From: Bacteroidales bacterium
GTDB lineage: Bacteria; Bacteroidota; Bacteroidia; Bacteroidales; F082
NCBI GenBank assembly: GCA_016936355.1
Contig: JAFGYB010000025.1
Location: 1-64,000 of the forward strand
Reading direction: 5' to 3'
Length of the DNA: 64,000 nucleotides
The notes beneath the pieces are model-generated. The model had not been told where the DNA came from, ran no database searches, and saw only the letters and a list, made by a program, of their open reading frames with translations. A program made the position numbers and the translations under genes. Below, piece after piece: positions 20,701 to 28,561 of the stretch. How positions within the stretch are numbered: position 1 is the first letter of the stretch; every line of letters begins with the position of its first letter.

Positions 20701-21042
20701 TGCCGCTGTTTTAAAATATTTATCCGATATATTGTACCAGGTAATCCCACCGTTTACAGTTTTCCATACACCGCCTCCGGCCGCGCCGAAATAAAATGTA
20801 TGGGGTTGTTGTGCATTTCCTGCAACAGCCACTGAACGTCCTCCCCGGAAGGGTCCGATCAGTCTGTAATGCATCCCACTGTATAATTTTTCGGGAACAG
20901 GTTCCGGAGTTCTGTCTTTCTTATCCCTTTTTCCGGCATAAGAATTTGTACTCAGCAACAACGTAAAGGATAGGACTATATAAAACCAGACAGTAGCCGG
21001 CCGGTTGTTCTTCATGGATCGATGTAAATATGAATTTTTCAT
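17800..21042 (-). CDS. Secreted Asp-box (BNR/VPS10-like) beta-propeller protein
   Basis: The 1080-residue product starts with a signal peptide (hydrophobic FYIVLSFTLLL, likely cleavage near SYA-G), so it is exported. The body is a repeat of Asp-box motifs (S/T-x-D-x-G-x-T-W). I count about eleven, between roughly residues 90 and 740, e.g. SEDGGKTW, STDGGTTW, SDDGGVTW and SIDNGKTW. This is the pattern of sortilin/VPS10-type and sialidase-like propellers. The last 300 residues are a beta domain followed by a helical, lysine-rich tail. No sialidase arginine triad or catalytic residues can be assigned, so the substrate is unknown; binding or glycan hydrolysis are both possible. An alternative start at 21015 would still leave a signal peptide. 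No T9SS-type C-terminal domain is obvious. Confidence 0.85.
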   Translation of the reverse strand: MKNSYLHRSMKNNRPATVWFYIVLSFTLLLSTNSYAGKRDKKDRTPEPVPEKLYSGMHYRLIGPFRGGRSVAVAGNAQQPHTFYFGAAGGGVWKTVNGGITWYNISDKYFKTAAVGALEVAPSDPNIIYTGMGESYIRGNMATGDGVYKSEDGGKTWQNIGLKQTHVISKIAVDPVNPKIVFVAALGHVFGNNPERGIYRSTDGGKTWQKVLYVDDKTGASDVAIDPANPRVIYAGMWQAYRKPWIMSSGGPGSGLYRSTDGGTTWKDISHSVGLPRGIWGKVSVAVAPSDPSRVYAFIEAKNGGVFRSDDGGVTWSRRNHDSDLTQRAWYFGRIFVDPKNKDRIYMPQVDGLFRSDDGGDHFTVLRTPHADNHVLWINPMNPKIMIGGNDGGASVSFDGGKSWSSQNNQPTAQFYHVSVDHQFPYHIFGAQQDNSTVEILSRSSGSAITERDWWPSAGGESGFVIPDLLNPNVSYGGSYDGVLIRYNRQTGQRQFIDVWPDLAMGHGAADLRDRFQWTFPIYQSKHNLHQLYTASQYVYRSTNQGMSWERISPDLTRDELDKQQPSGGPITKDNSAVEYYNTVFAFAESPVKAGVFWAGSDDGLVHLSIDNGKTWQNVTPKELTQECTISTIEPSHFAEGTAYVVARRYRQDDFNPYIYKTTDFGKHWTKITAGLPEDESSFVVREDPYDANLLFAGTLSGVYVSFNAGKLWQPLRLNLPHVAVRDLAIQKQADEMVLATHGRAFWILDHLGVLRQLTASSDTTNTRLYEPDTTYLTSGYGYYRPNMEVGENPANGLVVYYYLPENVKGKPVELTFSDQSGNTISSYFSNKTTKGKTIHHDSRFYSDSNKVIRGTLPTKAGVNRFVWNLRYPSATRVPGAVLWGGGLAGPRIVPGTYQMELKVGNQSMTMPFVVEKDPRYKASQEDIEAQFQLQLKVYKKLDEVGKAILKIRSAKSALQQVLVKVKDFPKGDTLTNEAHVLIKEMNQIEQALLQTKSHASEDPLNYPVRLSSKLASLSGIIGAAYDRPTQQEYEVFDELSKQTDAQLRKLKPVLDEKIPAFNKLAASVQLPAVLIQDKK

Positions 21043-21197
21043 AGCAAAGAATGTTATAATAAAACAAGGACTCTAACCAATTATCAAAAAATGTAAGAGG
21101 GTCAGTTTGTGGTGCGTAAATTTATACTTTTTCTGTTACATCAACCCAAAAAGGAAAACAGCTTCCGGACAAAAGCGATGCCGGGGAGTGCAGGAGA

Positions 21198-22865
21198 CTA
21201 TTTTTTCAAGCGATCAATACTTTTTTGATTGCTTCGTGCGATAGCAGATACGGTAGAGGCTGCCATCCCGTTGATCAGTGGTCTGAAAAGCAAAACCCCT
21301 AAACCGTGATAAGGTTTTCGTTCAAAAAATATCGGCACTACCCGCACGGTGTCCCCCGATAAGGGATTGTCAGACTTTACCACCTTATTGACCACCCACG
21401 ACAACAGCTTGTTGTCTTTGGCTCTATCCTTTCTCAATACCGAACCTGTCAAATTCTGATAAAGCATGGTCATTGTACCCCGAACATAAGAGGGATGAAC
21501 ACGGACTTCAAAAACAATACTTTCCAGCTTTCCGCTGTCAAAGCGCAGTCCGGCATTAGAAATCAGCACCGGATTAAAAAGAGAAAGCTGTCCTCCGCCC
21601 AGATATCCATTGATAAGAAATGTTTGATCGTATAACGAATAGGGAAACTTCAGATCATAATGAACAGGTATCTCGTTCTCGAGCCGTGCATTAATGCTCA
21701 TCTGCAGGGGTTTCTTCATGGCACTTTTCACAGATGTGATGTGCAGCATTCTTCCGTTAAATTGATTGAACGTGAGGAAAACCGACTCCCGATTGTTTGT
21801 TTCTTCAACAACCAGTTTTCCATTGGAAAACTGAAGACTATCAAATGAAAATTTGAATCCGGCATTTCTAAGTAATGCGTTGGGCATTAGTTTCACTTTG
21901 TTTTGGTCGATGGGCAGTGAAGTGTTGACCATAATGTTCACCCTGGGTTTATCTATATACATTTGGGAGATCACCACAGGTTGAGGAAATTGACCGTCAA
22001 TTTGTTTAAAATCGACATTCATGTCAGGTATACTAATCTCATAAATTCCTTTTCGGTATTTAAGTTCTCTTGCCAGTAAGTATCGGTTTTTTTTAGGAAA
22101 AAAATGAATATTCTGAACATACAATCGGCCACTTTGCGCATCGAAACGGGCCCCTGAAAAGGACAAGTGATAATTTCCAGTTTGCCAAAACAACTTTTTG
22201 TTTTGAATTTGAAGCCGCAGTTTGTTCAGCATTAAGTGCATCCGTTCAGGTTTATCTTTCACCCTTTTCAGATATAAATGTTCAGCCCTGAGGTTCATAT
22301 CTCTTCCCATGACCAGGGTATCCTTTTCTGCCGGGTCGATCCAGGAAAAATTTAGGTTCTTGAAATCCAGTACACGCAGGGTGAGTGATTGAAGATCCCC
22401 CAGAGGCATATGAAAATTGCGGAGCCGGGAAATCTGTTTGGATAAATCTTTTGTTGACTTCCGGTTGATTCTTTCTCCTGAAACTGTAATCCGTGCGCTT
22501 TTACACAACACTTCTCCAATTTTGATATTTTTATTCCCTGTAAGCAATGAAAACAAGGGGATAAACCGTATTCTGAAAACCGGAATATTAGCTTCGATCC
22601 TTATTCCTTTCTCCGACCTTTTATTCTTTTCAGGAACCAACGTCACATCCCTGAAGGAAAGTGAAAAAGTAAGCAGGTTTACGTGTACACTATTGTAGTT
22701 GATCCGGTAACCCCGGTGGGGTTCACCAGTAATGACATTCCTGATCTGTTGCTCAACATAGCGGGAGGCCATGAGATTCAGGAACAGACCCACCAGGACA
22801 ATGGCAGCCAATAGTAGGAACCATCGAATGAACAGCTTTTTTTTCTGTGAATTTATTCCGCTCAT
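21198..22865 (-). CDS. AsmA-like membrane-anchored protein, function unknown
   Basis: The 555-residue product has one N-terminal membrane helix (about residues 11-30) after a lysine-rich start. A long beta-rich body follows, with repeated short strands in the style of AsmA/DUF748 proteins, which are thought to carry lipids between membranes. The C-terminal segment has LFRPLINGMAASTVSAIA, possibly a second membrane-proximal helix. It has its own promoter just downstream of the secDF terminator, so it is not simply part of the secDF operon. Family assignment rests on overall architecture, not on a signature motif. Confidence 0.6.
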   Translation of the reverse strand: MSGINSQKKKLFIRWFLLLAAIVLVGLFLNLMASRYVEQQIRNVITGEPHRGYRINYNSVHVNLLTFSLSFRDVTLVPEKNKRSEKGIRIEANIPVFRIRFIPLFSLLTGNKNIKIGEVLCKSARITVSGERINRKSTKDLSKQISRLRNFHMPLGDLQSLTLRVLDFKNLNFSWIDPAEKDTLVMGRDMNLRAEHLYLKRVKDKPERMHLMLNKLRLQIQNKKLFWQTGNYHLSFSGARFDAQSGRLYVQNIHFFPKKNRYLLARELKYRKGIYEISIPDMNVDFKQIDGQFPQPVVISQMYIDKPRVNIMVNTSLPIDQNKVKLMPNALLRNAGFKFSFDSLQFSNGKLVVEETNNRESVFLTFNQFNGRMLHITSVKSAMKKPLQMSINARLENEIPVHYDLKFPYSLYDQTFLINGYLGGGQLSLFNPVLISNAGLRFDSGKLESIVFEVRVHPSYVRGTMTMLYQNLTGSVLRKDRAKDNKLLSWVVNKVVKSDNPLSGDTVRVVPIFFERKPYHGLGVLLFRPLINGMAASTVSAIARSNQKSIDRLKK

Positions 22866-22904
22866 CTTTTGTGGTTTACCGTACTAATGTAAACAATTTG
22901 AGCA

Positions 22905-22934
22905 CAAAATGAACACCCATGATTCTAAAAGCAA
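22905..22934 (-). promoter_or_regulatory. Promoter of the AsmA-like gene
   Basis: On the minus strand a -33 TTTTG region (TTG at 22934-22932), a 19-nt spacer and a -7 TCATTTTG (one mismatch to TAnnTTTG, 22912-22905) precede the start codon by about 40 nt. It lies directly after the secDF terminator. Confidence 0.5.
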
Positions 22935-22947
22935 AAGTCATGGAAAC

Positions 22948-22983
22948 AAAAAAGTCCGCAACCCAAGGGTTACGGACTTTTTT
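22948..22983 (-). terminator. Rho-independent terminator of secDF
   Basis: A long stem (GTCCG.AACCC against GGGTTACGGAC with one mismatch and an AA loop) is flanked by six A and six T residues. It stands 17 bp after the secDF stop and would work in either direction. Confidence 0.9.
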
Positions 22984-22999
22984 GATGAGTCAGAAATTA

Positions 23000-25900
23000 T
23001 TATTTCTTTTTAGCATTTCTTTTTTGTTCTCTTTCTTCCAAAGCCTTGTCATTTTTGGAGCCACGCAACAGATCGTAAGCGATTGGGCTGGCCGTAAACA
23101 CGGAAGAATAGGTACCAATCATAATACCGATGAACAAGGCAAACACAAAGCCACGCAGCACTTCACCACCGAAGATAAAGATCACCAGCAAGGTAACCAA
23201 CGTAGTACCGGAGGTATTCATGGTACGGGCCAGGGTCTGGTTCAGACCCTCGTTCATATTGCGTTTGAGTTTGTGTCTCGGGAATAGGTTCACGTTCTCA
23301 CGAATACGGTCGAAGATAATCACCGTATCGTTGATGGAGTACCCGATGATGGTCAGGATAGCCGCGATAAACGACTGTCCTACTTCCATGCTGAAGGGCA
23401 ATCTGCCATACAACAACGAGAAGATACCGATGGTGATCATTGTATCATGGAACAACGCGATCACACCTCCCACACCGTATTGCCATTTTTTAAAACGGAT
23501 GGCAATATAGATGAAAATGATGATCAGGGCAAAGAAGATAGCAAAGTATGCCTTCTCTCTGATATCATAAGCAATGGTTGGACCGAATTTCTGCGAACTC
23601 AGGATCCCCAGTAATTTTTGAGCACCCTCTGTATCGGAAGTAAAGGCCTGATAAGTGATGGGCTTATTGTAAAATGCCTTTAACCCGTTGTACAGTTTAT
23701 TCTGGATAAGGGAATCTGCATTCTCGTGTTCATCATTAATCAGGTATTTGGTTACAATCCTGATCTGGTTGTTTGCCCCAAAAGTAGTTACACTGGGTGC
23801 TTGTCCGTCAAATTCTTTGGTCAGTGCCATACGGATGGGTTCCGCTTTCACATTCTGGTCAAACCGAACTACATAATTACGACCACCGGTAAAGTCAACA
23901 CCAAAGTTCAGTCCTCTGGTAAACAAGGAAATCAAACCTACCAGAATCAATGTTCCGGAGAAAATGTAAGCATATCTCCGAATACTGATAAAATCAAAAT
24001 GAGTTTTAGAAAGTGTATTGGCAGACCAGTTGAATGAGAAAGTAATCTTTTTGTTTCGTCTGATCAGATTTTCAAAAATCAAACGGGAAATGAAAATTGC
24101 CGTAAACAGGGAAGAAATCAAACCAATAATCAAGGTCGTGGCAAAACCCTGGATCGGACCGGTTCCGAATACATACAGAACAAAACCGGTTAACAGGGTT
24201 GTGACGTTCCCATCGATAATAGCGGAATACGCATTCTGGTAACCATCTTTCAGTGCTAACTGAAGTCCCTTACCTGCTCTCATTTCCTCTTTAATACGTT
24301 CGTAAATAATAACGTTCGCATCCACTGCCATACCCAGTGTCAGTACGATACCTGCGATACCGGGCAAAGTCAGTACGGCACCTAATGAGGCCAGAATACC
24401 GAAGAGGAAGAATACGTTCACCACCAAAGCAAGACTGGCAACCAAACCTGATTTGTTGTAATAGACCATCATGTAGGCCAATACGAGGATGAACGCCAAA
24501 ATAAAGCTGTTCATCCCATCTTTAACGGCTTCTCTACCCAGCGATGGACCTACAACGGCTTCTTCAACAATTTTGGCAGGAGCAGGAAGTTTCCCTGCTT
24601 TCAAAATATTAGCTAAGTCTTTTGCTTCTTCCACCGACATTCCACCACCGGAAATAGAAGAACGTCCGTTGGGAATTTCATCGTTAACCACCGGAGCGGA
24701 ATAAACATAACCATCCAAAACAATGGCAACCTGTTTTCCCACATTATCACCGGTAATTCTTTTCCAGTCTTTGGCACCCTGACTGTTCATCTGCAAGTCA
24801 ACCGTAATCTTACCATTCTGATCATAGTCCTGACGGGCATCAGAAATCACATCACCACCCAAAGCGGCACTACCATCACGGGAGCTGGCTTTTAGAGCAT
24901 ACAATTTCAGGTAGTTGGGATTTTTCGGATCGGGTTTCACTTCCCAGGCCAGTTTTAAGTCCCTGGGGAATAAATCTTTCACCTGTGCCAGCATATGATT
25001 TACACGGGCAGTGTCTTTAATGGCAACCATACCCACCGTTGCTGAATTAGCAGCGGCATACCGGCCGTCATTTTGTTTGTAATAGGAAGGCTGCATGTAA
25101 GCATACAAAGGATTTTGCTTGGCATAGGCAGAGAACGACTGATCCTGTTGTTGTGCAGTTGAGTCTTTTTGAATCTGCTGAATCAGCTTGTTGGCTCTGG
25201 CAGAATCAGACTTTGCTTCCGGAGCAGCAGCTTTGTTTTCCTTAGCCGATGCTGTTTTTGAGGCATTATCACTAAGCTCTTCTTCGGAACGCAGCCGGTT
25301 GTTAGCTTCGTCAAAATACTGATGAATTTGCGAAAACTGATAGGTTTCCCAGAACTGTAATTTGGCCGTACCCTGCAACAGTTTACGAACACGGGCAGGA
25401 TCCTTAATACCGGGAAGTTCTACCAAAATACGTCCCTGAGTTGCCAGTTTTTGAATATTGGGCTGAGCCACACCAAACCGGTCGATACGGGTACGCAGAA
25501 TCTGGAAGGTGCGATCTACAGCACCGTTGGTTTCATCTTCCAATACTTTCAACACCTGAGCATTGGTAGAGTTGATCGTAATCCCTTTGTCTTTGAATTC
25601 ATAGAGGAAGATAGAAGCCAACCGGGCATTCGGATCTATTTTATTAAAGGCTTCGCCAAACAAAGTAACATAATCCTGATTGCTGTGTTTTTGCATTTCA
25701 TTGGCTTCTTTCAGCGCTTTCACAAAAACAGGATTGGTTTTCTGGCTTCCAGCCAGCGCACGGATGATATCGTCCACTTTCACTTCCAACACGACGTTCA
25801 TCCCACCTTTCAGGTCAAGACCCAGGTTCAGTTCGCGATCTTTTACCTGTTTGTAAGTGTATTTGGTAACCAATAAATTAAATACCGGTTTGTTTTCTAC

Positions 25901-26131
25901 ACTATCCAGATAATAACTCTCACGAGCTTTGGAAAGCGAGTCCAGATAAAATGTTTCCAAAGCATGATTTCCATGCGCCAATTGCCGGGCTTGTGCCTTG
26001 GCCTCTCCATTGTTCGCATACGCAATGGCATTACTTTTCACACGCGATGCCATATAAGTAAAGCTGAGCTGATAGAGGCAAACCAATGCAAAGGCAATGG
26101 CAATGAACTTAATAGCTCCTTTGTTTTGCAT
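23000..26131 (-). CDS. secDF: Protein translocase subunit SecDF (fused)
   Basis: SecDF uses the proton motive force to pull proteins out of the SecYEG channel on the periplasmic side. The 1043-residue product is SecD (about 1-680) joined to SecF (about 700-1020), with twelve membrane helices expected. SecD motifs include LGLDLKGGMNVVLEV and the helix region GIVLTLGMAVDANVIIYERIKEE. The SecF part has GVDFTGGRNY and GYSINDTVIIFDRIREN. The periplasmic P1 domain carries an Ala/Lys-rich low-complexity insertion (about 290-330), as often seen in Bacteroidota. A promoter and a terminator bracket it as a single-gene unit. Confidence 0.97.
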   Translation of the reverse strand: MQNKGAIKFIAIAFALVCLYQLSFTYMASRVKSNAIAYANNGEAKAQARQLAHGNHALETFYLDSLSKARESYYLDSVENKPVFNLLVTKYTYKQVKDRELNLGLDLKGGMNVVLEVKVDDIIRALAGSQKTNPVFVKALKEANEMQKHSNQDYVTLFGEAFNKIDPNARLASIFLYEFKDKGITINSTNAQVLKVLEDETNGAVDRTFQILRTRIDRFGVAQPNIQKLATQGRILVELPGIKDPARVRKLLQGTAKLQFWETYQFSQIHQYFDEANNRLRSEEELSDNASKTASAKENKAAAPEAKSDSARANKLIQQIQKDSTAQQQDQSFSAYAKQNPLYAYMQPSYYKQNDGRYAAANSATVGMVAIKDTARVNHMLAQVKDLFPRDLKLAWEVKPDPKNPNYLKLYALKASSRDGSAALGGDVISDARQDYDQNGKITVDLQMNSQGAKDWKRITGDNVGKQVAIVLDGYVYSAPVVNDEIPNGRSSISGGGMSVEEAKDLANILKAGKLPAPAKIVEEAVVGPSLGREAVKDGMNSFILAFILVLAYMMVYYNKSGLVASLALVVNVFFLFGILASLGAVLTLPGIAGIVLTLGMAVDANVIIYERIKEEMRAGKGLQLALKDGYQNAYSAIIDGNVTTLLTGFVLYVFGTGPIQGFATTLIIGLISSLFTAIFISRLIFENLIRRNKKITFSFNWSANTLSKTHFDFISIRRYAYIFSGTLILVGLISLFTRGLNFGVDFTGGRNYVVRFDQNVKAEPIRMALTKEFDGQAPSVTTFGANNQIRIVTKYLINDEHENADSLIQNKLYNGLKAFYNKPITYQAFTSDTEGAQKLLGILSSQKFGPTIAYDIREKAYFAIFFALIIIFIYIAIRFKKWQYGVGGVIALFHDTMITIGIFSLLYGRLPFSMEVGQSFIAAILTIIGYSINDTVIIFDRIRENVNLFPRHKLKRNMNEGLNQTLARTMNTSGTTLVTLLVIFIFGGEVLRGFVFALFIGIMIGTYSSVFTASPIAYDLLRGSKNDKALEEREQKRNAKKK

Positions 26132-26175
26132 TTGTAATTAACTATTTATGTTTTTACTTTCTTTTTTTGAGGGTG

Positions 26176-26206
26176 CAAAAATAGAATAATATTTGATATT
26201 TAGCAA
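26176..26206 (-). promoter_or_regulatory. Promoter of secDF
   Basis: On the minus strand a -33 TTG (26206-26204), a 20-nt spacer and a perfect -7 TATTTTTG (26183-26176) lie 45 nt before the secDF start. Confidence 0.7.
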
Positions 26207-26315
26207 AATACTTGGTCTTCGTAACCCACTAATTATTTTCTTTCTAAAAAACGGATCATCCTATTCTATCCCTCATGTTTTATCAATTAAATTCTTTTTT
26301 AACAATCCGGCTAAA

Positions 26316-27632
26316 TTAATACCTCAACCATTTCCACAATTGCCGATAGGTAATCTTCTTCCCATACACCAAAATTCCGATCCGATAAATCTTCCCTGCC
26401 ACGAAAGTGGATACCAGAAAACTGGCCACCAGCAATAATGCGGAAAGCCCCACTTGCCAGTAAGGAACTCCGAAGGGAATTCGGATCATCATGATTACCG
26501 GTGAAGTAAGCGGAAACATGGATAGCCAGAATGCCAGCGGACTTCCCGGCTGATTGGCAATCACACCTGTTAGAGCTACAGAAAAGATTAACGGTGCCGA
26601 AATAGGCAACATGAATTGTTGAACGTCTGCATCGTGATCAATGGCACCTCCAACACCTGCAAACATGGATGCGTACATCAGGTATCCAAACAGGAAATAA
26701 AACAGAAAACTCCCAATCATGACACCAATATCTATTTGAGATAGGATATCCGAAACCTGCAGAGCTGCCACATGACCCTGACCGGAGAGTGAGCTTTCCA
26801 GATTTTGTACTGCCGCGTTTCCACTGACCAAACCTTGTTGCATATCAGACATGGATCCGCCGAAAACGCCCTGAAAAATGCCTACCAGCAAAAAGGTAAA
26901 CAATATCCACAACAGAAACTGGGTAAGTCCCACCAGGGCAATCCCCACAATTTTTCCCATCATCAGCTGAAACGGCTTCACCGAAGAAATAATCACTTCC
27001 ACAATACGGTTTGATTTTTCTTCCATCACTCCACGCAAGACCTGAGAACCAAACATAAAAATAAAAAAGTAGATCATGATCCCGGAAAACACAGCCAGTA
27101 ACACCTCAAAATCGGTATTTACTTTTTCTTCCGATCCGTTCTCCCCTACCTTGATGGTCTCAATATTGATTTCCACACGGGCCGATTTGATGTCTTCCGG
27201 ATTGATCCCCTGTGCCATCAGTTTCTTTTCTTCCACCACCTGCTTCATCACCATTTTAATATAAGCACGAACCGTCATACTGGACTGTTCCGAAGAATAC
27301 AGTTCGGCATTCACAGGAATATTCAAATGGGTTAGCGGAATGTATAACAGCAGTTCCTTGTTTTTTAGCGCCTGTTCCTTTGCCTCATTTAAAGCTTCCT
27401 CTGTATAAGTGAAATGCATATTGTCCTGATCCTTGAATTTTTGAAAAAACCATCCGGTTTCATCCAGAACCAGAACCTTCTGTTCAGTCTTTTCCGACAA
27501 ATGAGTAAAATAGATTGGCAAAATAATCATGGCTGCCATCAACACAGGTCCCAGAAAGGTCATCACCAAAAAAGACCTCTTTCTGACCCGGGTCAAATAT
27601 TCGCGTTTGATGATAAGGACAATTTTATTCAT
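26316..27632 (-). CDS. ABC-2 type transporter permease (NatB/YhaP-like)
   Basis: From the chosen start the product is 438 residues, beginning MNKIVLIIKREYLTRVRKRSF, the usual opening of this permease class. One membrane helix (about 20-42) is followed by an extracytoplasmic domain of some 140 residues. Five or so membrane helices follow, including the conserved GVMEEKSNRIVEVIISSVKPFQLMMGK amphipathic loop. An upstream in-frame start at 27686 is rejected because the promoter lies inside that extension. No ATPase gene is adjacent in the window, so the partner and the substrate (Na+, drug, lipid) are unknown. Confidence 0.85.
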   Translation of the reverse strand: MNKIVLIIKREYLTRVRKRSFLVMTFLGPVLMAAMIILPIYFTHLSEKTEQKVLVLDETGWFFQKFKDQDNMHFTYTEEALNEAKEQALKNKELLLYIPLTHLNIPVNAELYSSEQSSMTVRAYIKMVMKQVVEEKKLMAQGINPEDIKSARVEINIETIKVGENGSEEKVNTDFEVLLAVFSGIMIYFFIFMFGSQVLRGVMEEKSNRIVEVIISSVKPFQLMMGKIVGIALVGLTQFLLWILFTFLLVGIFQGVFGGSMSDMQQGLVSGNAAVQNLESSLSGQGHVAALQVSDILSQIDIGVMIGSFLFYFLFGYLMYASMFAGVGGAIDHDADVQQFMLPISAPLIFSVALTGVIANQPGSPLAFWLSMFPLTSPVIMMIRIPFGVPYWQVGLSALLLVASFLVSTFVAGKIYRIGILVYGKKITYRQLWKWLRY

Positions 27633-27658
27633 GCTTTTACTAAGTCCAGGTGAAAAAG

Positions 27659-27686
27659 CAAAGGTACTATTTATACGGCATGACAA
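27659..27686 (-). promoter_or_regulatory. Promoter of the ABC permease gene
   Basis: On the minus strand a perfect -7 TACCTTTG (27666-27659) stands 26 nt before the ATG at 27632, with a TTG 17 nt further upstream (27686-27684). The spacing is slightly short. Its position rules out the longer reading-frame start. Confidence 0.6.
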
Positions 27687-27727
27687 TTCATCTTGATTTC
27701 TATTAAAATTTCAGGAAAAATCACTTG

Positions 27728-27747
27728 GTGTCAGAAACTCTGGACAC
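27728..27747 (-). terminator. Weak stem-loop after the 5-alpha-reductase gene
   Basis: An 8-bp stem with a one-base bulge (GTGTCAGA against TCTGGACAC, AAC loop) lies about 52 bp past the stop codon. The minus-strand tail has a T run only after several other bases, so termination is uncertain. Confidence 0.35.
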
Positions 27748-27799
27748 AAATAAAAAAAGGTCGGAATTCACCACCAGATCATATTTAAATGACCTGAAA

Positions 27800-28561
27800 T
27801 CAAAACAAAAAAGGAATAACCGCTTTTCGTTCGTCTGGATAATTCTCAAACCGCTTGTGATACCAGCGGTGATGGTCTTTGGCCCGGGGAACCAGATTAG
27901 CCAGAGTCCACAATGCAAAAGAAAAGGCAGGCAAACACCAGCTCATCAGGGCCCAGCCCAGCCATTCAACGATCTCACCAAATAAGTTGGGGGAGGAAAT
28001 GTAGCGAAACATACCACCATAAGGAATGTAATAACCGGTTTTTCCACCCTTTCGCAGTTTGATCAGCTTTTGATCGGAAGAAATATTGACATAGATACCG
28101 CTAAAAAACAGCACAGCTCCCAGTATAAACCGCCAATCCGTTACCCAGTTCATACTGTAGTCACTGAGATAGCCAAACCAATACCCATTAAAGAAACCAT
28201 TGAAGAGATTAAAAACAACCGCCAGCAGAATAATTGTCAACGGCATCTTTTTGTTCCTACCTTTCATGAGAAAAGGAAAAATGAAAATCCGCTGAACATA
28301 GTGCAGCATAAACAAAATGTACAACAGATAAACGGGAAGCGTTTTAGGAGCATCGCCGGTAAAGAACAACCAGGAAAACACGACAACAACCGGCAGTTCC
28401 ATCAATACCCACCCCAACCGACTGTTGACCAGCGGCCCCCAGTTGTCCTTAACATGCCTCCCATAGGGCGGCGTTACTTTGAAAAGAATTGGCATGGTGA
28501 TCACCGCAATGCCCATCCAGCAATACAACAGAATAAAATAGGTATGATGCGAAATTATCAT
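27800..28561 (-). CDS. Steroid 5-alpha-reductase family protein (SRD5A-like)
   Basis: The 253-residue membrane protein matches the length and plan of steroid 5-alpha-reductases, which reduce a delta-4 double bond of 3-oxo steroids with NADPH. Visible matches are the LMELP motif with Glu55 (equivalent of SRD5A2 Glu57), HYVQRIF with Tyr88 (equivalent of Tyr91), the C-terminal PYGGMFRYISSPNLFGEIVEW block, and the RAKDHHRWY...RKAVIPFLF end. About six or seven membrane helices are expected. The ATG overlaps the stop of the upstream SDR gene (ATGA), so the two are translationally coupled; the upstream start at 28591 is rejected for that reason. The physiological substrate is unknown; a polyprenol or other enone lipid is an alternative to steroids. 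Confidence 0.85.
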   Translation of the reverse strand: MIISHHTYFILLYCWMGIAVITMPILFKVTPPYGRHVKDNWGPLVNSRLGWVLMELPVVVVFSWLFFTGDAPKTLPVYLLYILFMLHYVQRIFIFPFLMKGRNKKMPLTIILLAVVFNLFNGFFNGYWFGYLSDYSMNWVTDWRFILGAVLFFSGIYVNISSDQKLIKLRKGGKTGYYIPYGGMFRYISSPNLFGEIVEWLGWALMSWCLPAFSFALWTLANLVPRAKDHHRWYHKRFENYPDERKAVIPFLF

